From positions 62,001-126,000 of IMG/VR virus record IMGVR_UViG_3300020380_000001: a stretch of 64,000 nucleotides of DNA. One strand, given 5' to 3'. This document shows positions 33,881-42,299 of this stretch, piece by piece. Numbering within the stretch: the stretch's first letter is position 1; each line of letters starts with the position of its first letter. The notes under the pieces are model-generated. The model did no database searches. It was not told where the DNA came from and saw only the letters and a list, made by a program, of their open reading frames with translations. The position numbers were made by a program, and so were the translations under genes. The DNA comes from a virus.

Positions 33881-34399
33881 ATGACGTCAGCTGCTGAGTT
33901 CGAACAAAATCTTCAAATAGGACAACAGTTCGAAACAGAAGTTGCGGAAAAGGTTATACGCTCCGTATTAGCGCCAGACGGGTACATAATACCCACCCAT
34001 AATTGGCAAGTAGATCAAGGAAACAATAGAGGGCCACGCATACTTCTGCCTAGCGGCGGTAAAGTAACGTTGCCTGATTTCTTTGTGATCGACCCAGTTA
34101 ACGGCACCAAAACGTTAATTGAAGCCAAGTACAAAAAGAAAGCCGCATATGTAAACGGGCACGATGGATATTGCGTAGAGCAATACAAATGTTGGGATTA
34201 TCAACGCGCTGCCCGTTTAATGGACGCGACCTTGCTGTTTTTAATCGGTGACGGTACCACACAAGAAGTACTGTTATACGATCCTTCTGAAACCGACACC
34301 TATACTACCCATACTTTTAATAATAAGTTTACCAAATTCAAGCCAGTTGATAACTGGGTGTTTTTAAAACACAAAGGAACCAAGGTGGATATCAAATGA
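33881..34399 (+). CDS. PD-(D/E)XK nuclease-like protein, 172 aa
   Basis: After an N-terminal helix with GQQFETEVAEKVI, the protein has D66 (LPDFFVID) followed by E81-A-K83 (LIEAKYK), the D...E-x-K core of PD-(D/E)XK enzymes. It continues into a helix with EQYKCWDYQRAA and a LLFLIGD strand, consistent with a small resolvase- or restriction-endonuclease-like fold. The substrate is unknown; candidates are branched DNA, or host DNA if it degrades the chromosome. GGAG precedes the ATG, and it overlaps the next gene by four bases. Confidence 0.6.
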   Translation: MTSAAEFEQNLQIGQQFETEVAEKVIRSVLAPDGYIIPTHNWQVDQGNNRGPRILLPSGGKVTLPDFFVIDPVNGTKTLIEAKYKKKAAYVNGHDGYCVEQYKCWDYQRAARLMDATLLFLIGDGTTQEVLLYDPSETDTYTTHTFNNKFTKFKPVDNWVFLKHKGTKVDIK

Positions 34400-34959
34400 A
34401 ATACGATGGATGTGACACATGCGCTTCGCCTGACGTAACACAGAAAGTCAAACTAACAACTGCCCGCCGTCGCCTTGATGATGCGCTAATGTACTGTATA
34501 GAAAATGCCACCCAAGAGGTAGCAAACGTGCGGTTCGTAGAAATCGGTACTTCTGTTAGTATTGGTAAGTTTTTCAGAAAGCCATGGTCACTTGGCATAT
34601 GTAAGCGCCGCATATATTTAGACACTTCTGTGATGAGACAGGTTATTGCCAACCTTGAACGTGTTGTCCGTTTCCACGGCGGCGCCCGCGCACTCGCTGA
34701 CTTGTACACTAAGGCAGTAGAAAAAGAAGATCCAGAAGTAACGCGTCGGCTAATGCTGTACTTCCTTTACTTAGGTTCTCTCGAGGTGCCAGTAAGCAGA
34801 AAAACTGCTAATCCAAGCCGCTTTGTCAAGTTAGACGTGATGGTCTATAGTCATTTAGCTGGCGTAGACATGTCATCTAATACCGCAGCGCTTGCAGTAA
34901 TCAGTGGTGACTATGAACCTTTAGTTGAACGCACAAAGTACAAACTGGGCATAGCATGA
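34396..34959 (+). CDS. Unrecognised protein, cassette gene 1, 187 aa
   Basis: First of eight consecutive unrecognised genes. It begins with a cysteine pair (CDTCASPD) and then helical, basic segments (ARRRLDDALMYC, FHGGARALADLY). The ATG overlaps the previous TGA and the stop overlaps the next ATG, so the cassette is a coupled operon. No domain can be named. Confidence 0.6.
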   Translation: MKYDGCDTCASPDVTQKVKLTTARRRLDDALMYCIENATQEVANVRFVEIGTSVSIGKFFRKPWSLGICKRRIYLDTSVMRQVIANLERVVRFHGGARALADLYTKAVEKEDPEVTRRLMLYFLYLGSLEVPVSRKTANPSRFVKLDVMVYSHLAGVDMSSNTAALAVISGDYEPLVERTKYKLGIA

Positions 34960-35516
34960 TTACCGTAGAACCTCAACGAGGGCTTGAGCTATTATCCGGG
35001 ATAAAATACTTGATTCATCAGCATCCTGATATGGATATTGTGCAAGCCTCCATACCGCCGGAAAAATGGGTAAGAAACGGCCCACATCACGCGACCGTTT
35101 CGGTGGAGTGTTTGTTGTTCAAGCGAGGCTCTCATTATTCAATTATACCGATACCTACATTAGGTGCATTATTGCATTCGTCAGCCGCTAAGCTTCGTTG
35201 GTATATTCCGACTGCGCCGTTACATGAAAATGTGAAATCATGGCAGCCCATGTTCTTCGACGTTCTTTGTAGTGTCAATGCAGTAGCCAACGGGAAGTAC
35301 TACTTCGCCAAAGATGGCGGGTTCCTTAAAGTCAAATTAGACTCTCTTATACATCGCTTAACATACAAGCGAACCGCCACTTATGTGCCGAGTGAACAAG
35401 TGTGTATGAATTCACTAGCAAATGACTGGACTCCGCTTTTGATGAAAAGAATGGAAAAATCAAAGGCATTTTCTACTTGGGTTAATATTTCTTTGGATCT
35501 GTGCACGTCGTGGTAG
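34956..35516 (+). CDS. Unrecognised protein, cassette gene 2, 186 aa
   Basis: A 186-residue mixed alpha/beta protein with several Trp and Tyr residues and a basic helix (LIHRLTYKRTATY) in the second half. It begins in an ATGA overlap with the previous gene and overlaps the next by 16 bases. Nothing indicates membrane association or metal binding. Confidence 0.6.
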   Translation: MITVEPQRGLELLSGIKYLIHQHPDMDIVQASIPPEKWVRNGPHHATVSVECLLFKRGSHYSIIPIPTLGALLHSSAAKLRWYIPTAPLHENVKSWQPMFFDVLCSVNAVANGKYYFAKDGGFLKVKLDSLIHRLTYKRTATYVPSEQVCMNSLANDWTPLLMKRMEKSKAFSTWVNISLDLCTSW

Positions 35517-36121
35517 TGGAAATTCCTGACTACATTAGTATGACATGTGACTCGCCGGCTGAACCGTTTTATATGACTGCCAGGCGAGCATTGCGTAGAT
35601 TCGTAATATCATACGCTAACCGTATAGATGGTGATATATACGAGGTAATAAAACCAATACCCGTAGTTGACGGAACGAGGTATATGACATCGTATATTAA
35701 ACCCGTTCATGTTCGTGCCATGAGTTACTTGTTTGCTAAACAACCACTCGAGGACGGCATATATGAAGTAAGCGTGTTGGGTCTAATGAGCCTGTATAAC
35801 GCGGTTGATGCTTCGAATATATCAATGACCCAGTCCCCTAGGCCAGCGATCATTCCGTCTGATCTCGAGGATACAGCGAATATCATATACTCGGAATTTT
35901 TGTCAGACATGTATAATGATCAGAAAGAGGCGTGTTATCGTTACGAGGATATGGGGATTAATCTCAAGGATTCAGTAAAAACTGCGTGTGATAAAAACCG
36001 AATTCGATTGATATGCAATCATAGCGAATCGTTTAGGACCAGACTCAATGAAATGGGATATGTTCGAATCCAGCCCGGCTCTGGAAAAGATAAAAGAAAA
36101 CCGGAAAAAGATGTTAGCTGA
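35501..36121 (+). CDS. Unrecognised protein, cassette gene 3, about 206 aa
   Basis: The start is uncertain: GTG codons at 35501, 35510 and 35516 and an ATG at 35540 are all possible. The body is alpha/beta with Tyr-rich segments and a basic tail (GSGKDKRKPEKD). The next gene begins up to 74 bases before its stop, an unusually long overlap. No family recognised. Confidence 0.55.
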   Translation: MHVVVVEIPDYISMTCDSPAEPFYMTARRALRRFVISYANRIDGDIYEVIKPIPVVDGTRYMTSYIKPVHVRAMSYLFAKQPLEDGIYEVSVLGLMSLYNAVDASNISMTQSPRPAIIPSDLEDTANIIYSEFLSDMYNDQKEACYRYEDMGINLKDSVKTACDKNRIRLICNHSESFRTRLNEMGYVRIQPGSGKDKRKPEKDVS

Positions 36122-36602
36122 TATACTAAGATCAAAAGCCGAATGCGAGGTCGGCCATGTAAATGCGCCTTCTGTCCAGCCGTATATTAAAGATATGCGC
36201 GAGCATGCTTGTGTGTATCTTTTTGAAAGTACCTCGATGACCAACCGCTTTCTTAATATGTTTAGAAAAAATAAACGTTGCGAGTATGTAGTTGTTTTTG
36301 TTAGTGTATACAACATAACAGGCTTCGTTCGATCGTTTTTGCAAGAATACACTCATAAGAAACCATTGAGTGAATACGATGCCGAAAAGCTTGTATTGGC
36401 ACTAGTGTTGTTCAGTGCGCAATATGAAATCATGCGATATCTGCCTAGCATGCCTGACTTGAACTCACCTAGATTGACACTCAAGAACGTCCTGCGTGAA
36501 TATGAAAAGGTAGGTGACACGGTTAAGATAGATGCAGCTGAGTTGGCACTAGCAAGGCTCGAGGGCTATACTTACTATCAGCGACTATGGGATAACGTAT
36601 AA
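36048..36602 (+). CDS. Unrecognised protein, cassette gene 4, up to 184 aa
   Basis: The ATG at 36048 has AGGA nine bases upstream but overlaps the previous gene by 74 bases. ATG 36111, with GGA five bases upstream, would shorten the overlap to 11 and the product to 163 residues. The sequence has an N-terminal basic helix and a hydrophobic beta stretch (CEYVVVFVSVYN). The stop shares a base with the next ATG (TAATG). No family recognised. Confidence 0.55.
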   Translation: MKWDMFESSPALEKIKENRKKMLADILRSKAECEVGHVNAPSVQPYIKDMREHACVYLFESTSMTNRFLNMFRKNKRCEYVVVFVSVYNITGFVRSFLQEYTHKKPLSEYDAEKLVLALVLFSAQYEIMRYLPSMPDLNSPRLTLKNVLREYEKVGDTVKIDAAELALARLEGYTYYQRLWDNV

Positions 36603-37159
36603 TGGCAGAACTAGACAACACCTGGCAAGGAGGGTACTTGGACCACTTCACACGCGCTGAAGCGTATACCAAGCGAGTCGTACGCGATATTGGTGGAGAT
36701 ACCGTATTTCTTGACAATAAAACGTTCATGATAATTACGCCTGAATATATCTTCGTACAAAAGGCACATTATCCGTGGTACGCTATGCCGTGGCAAAAAC
36801 CAAAAGTTTATGCAAGTATATGGGATTGTCCTGACACTATCGGCTTGTCGTTTGCTTCAGTGTCATCTAAGCTGACAATGGCTATGCACATGTCAATGCC
36901 ATCCACTGATTCATCGAATAGCTTCAATGAGTGGTTTAAGTACGCACGTACTGATACTAAAGAGTTGAACGACAACATACGGTTTTTCGACAAATTTTTT
37001 AAACTGGCATCGCCTCATTTTAAACGAATGTCTGAATTCGTCCCGCTTACTGAGGAAGAGCAGAGTATTAATATGCTCTATGCCAGGCAAAATGTTCGTC
37101 CGCCGTGTGTTAGTGAGCTTAGACCAAAGAAGCGCCGCTGGTATTGGCCTTTTGATTAA
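36602..37159 (+). CDS. Unrecognised protein, cassette gene 5, paralogue A, 185 aa
   Basis: Clearly related to the next gene. Both have a beta-type N-terminal half (FMIITPEYIFVQ here), a basic Trp/Phe-containing centre, a helix with N..FF...F, and the shared ending 'PLTExEQxxNxxYAxQNxxPxxVS'. This copy ends in a basic KKRRWYWPFD tail. Function unknown. Confidence 0.65.
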   Translation: MAELDNTWQGGYLDHFTRAEAYTKRVVRDIGGDTVFLDNKTFMIITPEYIFVQKAHYPWYAMPWQKPKVYASIWDCPDTIGLSFASVSSKLTMAMHMSMPSTDSSNSFNEWFKYARTDTKELNDNIRFFDKFFKLASPHFKRMSEFVPLTEEEQSINMLYARQNVRPPCVSELRPKKRRWYWPFD

Positions 37160-37171
37160 TAGGACATTATA

Positions 37172-37732
37172 ATGAATCTTGCAAATCCGATAGATTTGAC
37201 TAACGTACATATGCATGGTGATGTGATGTACGGTGCTGAGATGGATACCCAGTGGGCACTCGCTGATGCAATGAACCAACCAATATTTCTTAATGAAGTG
37301 ACGTTTGTGTTCTTTCACGAGGCTGGCATATTCGTGCAATACCGACACGATAGATGGTTTACTAACTCGTTTAATAAAGCGAAAGTGTATGCGGCCAGCT
37401 ATAATGTAGACGACCCGCAGAACCCTCGGCCTGTGAATTTACCCAAAGCAACGTCATACGAGATATCGGATATGACTAGGCAGTTAGACATCCGAAGAAT
37501 GTTCCTGCGCAGGTCTGAGTTTGCCAAAAGGTGGCGCAAGCACTTTTTCGACAGCCCGACAGAGCTTGACAAAGAAGTTAACTTTTTCAACCGAATATTT
37601 TTGTCTTTGTTGCCTAGATGTGAGCTAACGTCTGACCTTCGGCCCCTTACTGAGACAGAGCAAGCACAAAATGTCTTTTACGCCAAACAGAACTGCGTGC
37701 CTAGTATAGTGAGTGGTTATGATCGAACATGA
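37172..37732 (+). CDS. Unrecognised protein, cassette gene 6, paralogue B, 186 aa
   Basis: Tandem relative of the preceding gene: FVFFHEAGIFVQYRHDRWF aligns with its FMIITPEYIFVQ region, KAKVYAASYN with KPKVYASIWD, and RPLTETEQAQNVFYAKQN with its LTEEEQSINMLYARQN. Identity is modest, so the duplication is old. The frame overlaps the next gene by 14 bases. Confidence 0.65.
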   Translation: MNLANPIDLTNVHMHGDVMYGAEMDTQWALADAMNQPIFLNEVTFVFFHEAGIFVQYRHDRWFTNSFNKAKVYAASYNVDDPQNPRPVNLPKATSYEISDMTRQLDIRRMFLRRSEFAKRWRKHFFDSPTELDKEVNFFNRIFLSLLPRCELTSDLRPLTETEQAQNVFYAKQNCVPSIVSGYDRT

Positions 37733-38348
37733 TGAGATTTACCTTTCTAACGGGTATTTGGAAGAAGATCCGGATAACAAGTATAAGTTCTTAGTGCCGT
37801 CACCGTATTATACGAGTGGTAGAGAAAAGAACTTTGCCTTACTAGGATCCAAAGACAGAGAACTTATTAACCCGAGTAATGGTGACGAGTTTCTTTCTGA
37901 GTATAAGATCCTAAGCGTTGCTGAGTTCGAGGATGAAGAAGGCAACAATGGCTATGTGCCGTATACTGTGATGCTGTACTCAATTAAGGACACTATCGCA
38001 GAAAAGTCTGTATCGAATATGCTTGGTCCGGGTTATTCCCCTGACTTGTTTACAGAGTTTACCAGGTTAAGCTACCGCAACCTTTATCCGGTTTACGCAT
38101 GGGCACTTTTTAATGATCAGGTTCCTGAAGCCAAACGAATAATTGAAATGGTGGAAAGAAAGGAAATTAACGACGATTTTTTTGACTTTATTAGCCAAAC
38201 GGTATTGACTTTTAACAATAATAAGTTATTATCGTATGAAGAACTACAAACCGCGGCATCAGTACTACGGACGTTTGGCACTTCGCCAGATGTACTAGAG
38301 ATGCCGAACCAAGTTATACAAAGGGCAAGTGATGTCTTCACGGAGTAA
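37719..38348 (+). CDS. Unrecognised protein, cassette gene 7, 209 aa
   Basis: I start it at ATG 37719 (MIEHDEIYLSNGY); a GTG at 37713 is in frame. It is acidic and Tyr-rich in the first half and helical in the second. It overlaps both neighbours. No family recognised. Confidence 0.6.
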   Translation: MIEHDEIYLSNGYLEEDPDNKYKFLVPSPYYTSGREKNFALLGSKDRELINPSNGDEFLSEYKILSVAEFEDEEGNNGYVPYTVMLYSIKDTIAEKSVSNMLGPGYSPDLFTEFTRLSYRNLYPVYAWALFNDQVPEAKRIIEMVERKEINDDFFDFISQTVLTFNNNKLLSYEELQTAASVLRTFGTSPDVLEMPNQVIQRASDVFTE

Positions 38349-39066
38349 TATCAAGCTGATGCGACTAGAACAGGCAAGAACTGGCATGCGTAAGATCCAG
38401 TCCGACGCGAAGGAGTTGTTAGACGGACTCGAGCCTTTCAAAGATTACTACGAGTTTTTTGATTACTGGCAATCAGTGCTTCCGACTGTGCGCACCCTTG
38501 CGTTACGTCACGCCGCTTATTACCTTTATACAATTGGTCGCCCGCATTGTGCGCTCAACTGCGTAGACGATATGATATCCGATCACTATAGAGTAAAAAT
38601 ATCCACACTGAACCGGGTGTCATCAAATACAATCGCTATAACCACCTCATCAACCCTAACTGAAATTAGCCTTAAAGTCAAAATATCCGATAAACACGAT
38701 AACAGTGATCTCTTTAACGTGTTAGGCATGCGTGGCTATGTACCTGTATTGGAAGCAATGTTCAGTGGGCTAGGTAGTATTGCACGCTACGGACACAATG
38801 GGGTGGTGGTTGTGTTAAATATAAACAAAGATAACCCGATCACTAGTCACGTAGTAGCCATGTCGGATGACTTTTTTGCTAACAACCTACTACATGTAGC
38901 GATGGAAAAATTACAAGGGGTATCTGACACCCGTCAATTACGTGAACGGATCGGAATCCCAGCAAGTACTTCCCGACGTCTATACCCGTGGGGAGAAGAA
39001 TTCAGTTCGAGCATAACTCGCACGGACGAATACGTCGAAGAGACGCCAACGTATAAGTTGGTTTAA
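38332..39066 (+). CDS. Unrecognised protein, cassette gene 8, 244 aa
   Basis: ATG 38332 lies seven bases after AAGGG; a GTG at 38329 is the alternative. The N-terminal third is helical and basic, the middle is beta-rich with repeated Ser/Thr (SSNTIAITTSSTLTEISLKVKIS), and the C-terminus is Thr/Glu-rich. It is the last and longest cassette gene. The NAD salvage genes follow after 31 bases. Confidence 0.6.
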   Translation: MSSRSNIKLMRLEQARTGMRKIQSDAKELLDGLEPFKDYYEFFDYWQSVLPTVRTLALRHAAYYLYTIGRPHCALNCVDDMISDHYRVKISTLNRVSSNTIAITTSSTLTEISLKVKISDKHDNSDLFNVLGMRGYVPVLEAMFSGLGSIARYGHNGVVVVLNINKDNPITSHVVAMSDDFFANNLLHVAMEKLQGVSDTRQLRERIGIPASTSRRLYPWGEEFSSSITRTDEYVEETPTYKLV

Positions 39067-39097
39067 TTAAAACAAAAACCTATCCGTGGAGGATATA

Positions 39098-40153
39098 ATG
39101 TCAAGTAAAAAACACAAGTTAGCTGTCGTTATTGGCCGCTTTCAACTGTTCACCCAATCTCATATGTCAATGATCGAAGAAGCTTTAGATGTAGCGGATA
39201 ACGTCATCGTATTAGTTGGGTCCATCAACCGATCTCAAAGTTTGTCTAACCCGTTTAATTACGAAGAACGCAGAGAAATGATCCGTAAGTCATTACGTGG
39301 TGATTCACTCTACCGTGTCGAAATTAAAGGTGTGAATGACTACATGTACGTAGAGTATGACTGGGAGTCTGAAGTTCAACGCGTTGTCCACGAGCATGCT
39401 CAACGATTACGCATTACGTCGAACAAAGACATTGTCCTTGTGGGTCATATCAAAGATAATACAAGTTACTACCTGCGCTCGTTCCCTACTTGGGATATGC
39501 ATGATGTCAGTCTTCTTAACAACGGCGAAAATGCTACCGAGCATCGCAACCGTTACTTTAAAGAAGGCACGGTAAGTGATTCACTGCCAAGCGGTACAGT
39601 CGGCTTTTTAGAAGAGTACAAAGATGGCGAAGGGTTTGAATGGATGCAAGGTCACATCGCTGGCATTGAAGAATTTCAAGCACCGTATAAGGACTTGCCT
39701 TATGGTATGACATTCCAGACAGGCGACGCGCTAGTAATCAACCGCGGACACATTTTAATGGTAGAACGCGGTCAACATCCGGGCTATGGTCAATGGGCTT
39801 TGCCAGGAGGCTTTAAGCACCCAGGTGAATGGGCACGGGATTGCATTTTGCGTGAGTTGGAAGAAGAGACTCTAATAAAAGTAGGTCCTAAGGCGCTGAA
39901 AGGCGCGTATAAAGGCAAGCGGTTTTTTGAAGGCCCTGGACGCGACGATCGTGGTGACTTGAGTACCCATGTTGGTTTGTTCATCCTAGACGAAGACAAG
40001 CTGCCAAAAGTGAAAGGCGCTGACGATGCCAAAAAAGCTCGCTGGATACCTTTCGCGCAATATCGAAGAATGAGCAAAGTCTTGTTCGCTGACCACTATT
40101 TCATTATCGATCAGATGTTGAAGAGCGGTTACGGCACAGGCTTTACTTTATAG
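39098..40153 (+). CDS. natV: Bifunctional NMN adenylyltransferase / Nudix hydrolase, 351 aa
   Basis: The N-terminal domain is a NadM-type adenylyltransferase: GRFQLFTQSHM at residues 13-23 carries the T-x-x-H form of the nucleotidyl-transfer motif and is followed by VLVGSINRS. It would join NMN and ATP to make NAD. The C-terminal domain has a Nudix box from G237 (GGFKHPGEW...RELEEET). Phage KVP40 encodes the same fusion, the source of the symbol. The Nudix part may hydrolyse ADP-ribose or oxidised nucleotides. ATG 39098 follows GGAGG. nadV lies 62 bases downstream behind a near-identical ribosome-binding region. Confidence 0.9.
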   Translation: MSSKKHKLAVVIGRFQLFTQSHMSMIEEALDVADNVIVLVGSINRSQSLSNPFNYEERREMIRKSLRGDSLYRVEIKGVNDYMYVEYDWESEVQRVVHEHAQRLRITSNKDIVLVGHIKDNTSYYLRSFPTWDMHDVSLLNNGENATEHRNRYFKEGTVSDSLPSGTVGFLEEYKDGEGFEWMQGHIAGIEEFQAPYKDLPYGMTFQTGDALVINRGHILMVERGQHPGYGQWALPGGFKHPGEWARDCILRELEEETLIKVGPKALKGAYKGKRFFEGPGRDDRGDLSTHVGLFILDEDKLPKVKGADDAKKARWIPFAQYRRMSKVLFADHYFIIDQMLKSGYGTGFTL

Positions 40154-40215
40154 GCGCAGAGCCGGGGCATGGTGCCCTTATTTTAAGAAAACAACAACGA
40201 TCCGTGGAGGATACT

Positions 40216-41646
40216 ATGAAACAAATACCATTAATTTTTAAAACTGATTCGTATAAAACTGGTCACTTTGAACAGATGAACCGTGATGCAGATCGAATTT
40301 ACATTTATGGCGAAAGTCGTTATGGATTCGATAACCTAGTATGGTACGGCCTGCAAGGTATCATAAAACTGCACCTCACGGAAACGATTACTGTCGAATC
40401 TGTGGAACAGATGCGCCGCTTTACTGAAGCGCACGGCACGTCATTTAACTATGACGGCTGGATGGACATCGCAGTTAACTTTGAAGGAAAGCTACCGTTT
40501 ACCATTCGTGCATTGCCCGAGGGTATGGTAGTACCTAGTAGAACGCCTGTATTTGTACTTTACAATGAAGGCGGAAAGCGCACTTCGTGGCTTATACCTT
40601 ATTTTGAAGCATTGCTTCAGCGAGTATGGTATCCTACGGTAGTTGCGTCTAAGGATCTTGAGAAGTATGCAATGTTACGCAAATGGGCCGAAAAGTCGGT
40701 TGATGATGTTGATGCCTACTTGGCGTTTGCATTACACGACTTTGGCGCACGCGGTGCAAGCTCTAGCGAAACGGCAGCAATCGGTGGATCGGCTCACCTT
40801 ATGGGGATGTTCCGTGGAACTGACACATTAGAAGGTGCTTGGTTTGCCAAAGAAGCATATGGTCTAAACGACGATGTCGCCGGCTACTCGGTTAACGCTA
40901 TAGAACACAATGTAGTTCTGTCGCATGGCGTTGAGAATGAGTATAATCTGTTTAAAGATTTAATTGACATGTATTTGCCTGCCGGAAAAATCATCAGTAT
41001 CGTGAGTGACACTCGTGATATAGATGCTGCGGTTGATTGGTATATTGCCAATCAAGACTACATTGCTGACCAAGCTGCCAAAGGCGGCGAAGGCGCCCGC
41101 GTTGTAGGCCGCCCTGACTCGGGCGACGCGATTGAGGTTCCGGTAAGAGTGGTTAAAAAGCTCATTAAAGGCATGAGCAAGTACGTCACTAAGAACGACA
41201 AGGGTTACCTTGTGTTGCCTAGCTGGATGCGTGTTATCCAAGGTGATGGTGTTGAGCTTGAGCAAATGGACGCGATCCATACTTTGCTTACTGACGCTGG
41301 CATCTCTGCTGAAAACATTATATTCGGGCAAGGTGGTTCTATGTTGCAAGCGCACGGTCGTGATGACGCGGGCTTTGCGATGAAAATGTCTGCGATGGAA
41401 ATTGATGGCAAAATGGTTAAAACAGCCAAGAAGCCAAAAACGGATACTCGCAAGCACAGCCGTGAAGGTTACTTTAAGGTTGCGCGAGACGAAAACGGTG
41501 ACATTGTTACACTAGCTACTGATGATCCAGAGAACTCTGGCTTACTAGAAGTTGTGTATTCAAATGGTGAATTGATTAGAGATATGACATTCGACCAAGT
41601 ACGTGCCAACTACGAAATCTACGTTAATAAGAAATGGAACTGTTAA
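40216..41646 (+). CDS. nadV: Nicotinamide phosphoribosyltransferase, 476 aa
   Basis: Converts nicotinamide and PRPP to NMN, which the preceding enzyme turns into NAD. Family landmarks are DSYKTGHF at the N-terminus, DFGARGASSSETA, the catalytic histidine H231 in NAIEHNV, RPDSGD with D301, and IFGQGGSMLQ. Length (476) agrees with bacterial and human NAMPT. All active-site residues I can check are present. It follows natV with a shared leader and ends at a strong terminator, forming a two-gene NAD salvage unit that could counter NAD-depleting host defences. Confidence 0.95.
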   Translation: MKQIPLIFKTDSYKTGHFEQMNRDADRIYIYGESRYGFDNLVWYGLQGIIKLHLTETITVESVEQMRRFTEAHGTSFNYDGWMDIAVNFEGKLPFTIRALPEGMVVPSRTPVFVLYNEGGKRTSWLIPYFEALLQRVWYPTVVASKDLEKYAMLRKWAEKSVDDVDAYLAFALHDFGARGASSSETAAIGGSAHLMGMFRGTDTLEGAWFAKEAYGLNDDVAGYSVNAIEHNVVLSHGVENEYNLFKDLIDMYLPAGKIISIVSDTRDIDAAVDWYIANQDYIADQAAKGGEGARVVGRPDSGDAIEVPVRVVKKLIKGMSKYVTKNDKGYLVLPSWMRVIQGDGVELEQMDAIHTLLTDAGISAENIIFGQGGSMLQAHGRDDAGFAMKMSAMEIDGKMVKTAKKPKTDTRKHSREGYFKVARDENGDIVTLATDDPENSGLLEVVYSNGELIRDMTFDQVRANYEIYVNKKWNC

Positions 41647-41661
41647 TTAGTTCAAAACTGT

Positions 41662-41692
41662 AAAAAGGCTGGCCATTGTGCTGGCCTTTTTC
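41662..41692 (+). terminator. Strong rho-independent terminator after nadV
   Basis: AAAAAGGCTGGC at 41662-41673 pairs with GCTGGCCTTTTT at 41680-41691 (12 pairs, two of them G-U) around a six-base loop, and ends in a U-rich run. Confidence 0.9.
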
Positions 41693-41702
41693 TTTTAATG
41701 TC

Positions 41703-41730
41703 TTGCTTTGGATTATCATTGTGTTAGAAT
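41703..41730 (+). promoter_or_regulatory. Sigma70-type promoter for the membrane-protein cluster
   Basis: TTGCTT at 41703-41708 and TAGAAT at 41725-41730 with a 16-base spacer, directly after a terminator and 30 bases before the first gene of the cluster. Confidence 0.5.
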
Positions 41731-41760
41731 GTTCTTGAACAATTTAAAACAAGGTAAAAG

Positions 41761-42030
41761 ATGATGCGCAATTTAAAGCCGTATACGTGGAAAATCATTT
41801 TCGAAAGTGTCGCTGTAGTGGCAGGATGGATAATACTAGGTCTTTTGAACGCTCTTGCTGCTGACGTGTTCTACTTCAACGAGGGTGTGGCTCAAGACTT
41901 ACGTGTATCACTCGGTGTGGTAATCGGTGTAATGATACTAGTGGGCTCGTTTATCGGGTGCATTGTACTTGCGACTACTTTCCCGCGCTGGCGTTATTAT
42001 AAAGAAGTGTTTGAAAAGGGTGAATCATGA
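41761..42030 (+). CDS. Small membrane protein, two helices, cluster gene 1, 89 aa
   Basis: Two long hydrophobic spans near residues 15-36 and 50-70, with a basic N-terminus (RNLKPYTWK) and a charged C-terminal tail. ATG 41761 or 41764 follows AAGGT. It overlaps the next gene by four bases. First of five consecutive small proteins with the same two-span design. Function unknown. Confidence 0.65.
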   Translation: MMRNLKPYTWKIIFESVAVVAGWIILGLLNALAADVFYFNEGVAQDLRVSLGVVIGVMILVGSFIGCIVLATTFPRWRYYKEVFEKGES

Positions 42031-42248
42031 AACAAGAAATGAATTATGCTTTGTTAAAACGAGTAGCGTGTGCGTGTGCGCTTCTGTTGTGTGTCATTTT
42101 TGGTTGTGCACTACAAATGGTAATCAACGGCACTGAGCCAGTGTTTGGCGGCGTAGTCCTAGTATTTGTAATGTTGGTGTTGCCACTGACTGTGCTAATG
42201 CTGCGAATTGCTTTCCGTAAGCAGGAAACCTTGAAGAAAGGCGCATGA
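42027..42248 (+). CDS. Small membrane protein, two helices, cluster gene 2, 73 aa
   Basis: Spans near residues 12-30 and 40-59 with a short loop between, and a basic tail (RIAFRKQETLKKG). The first span is cysteine-rich (VACACALLLCVIFGCAL), raising the possibility of a lipoprotein-like or disulfide-linked protein, though no lipobox is certain. Translationally coupled to cluster gene 1. Confidence 0.6.
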   Translation: MKQEMNYALLKRVACACALLLCVIFGCALQMVINGTEPVFGGVVLVFVMLVLPLTVLMLRIAFRKQETLKKGA

Positions 42249-42299
42249 TCTAGCGCCACAGACTTCTAATAACAATAAGAATAATAATAGGAGTAACTT

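Noticed and set aside
36058-36080. GTTCGAATCC tRNA-like box
   Set aside because: The bases on either side do not pair, and no cloverleaf can be drawn around it. It is inside coding sequence.
40960-41457. 165-residue minus-strand frame opposite nadV
   Set aside because: Fully contained in a conserved enzyme gene on the other strand, rich in His and Arg typical of antisense translation, with no promoter or ribosome-binding site.
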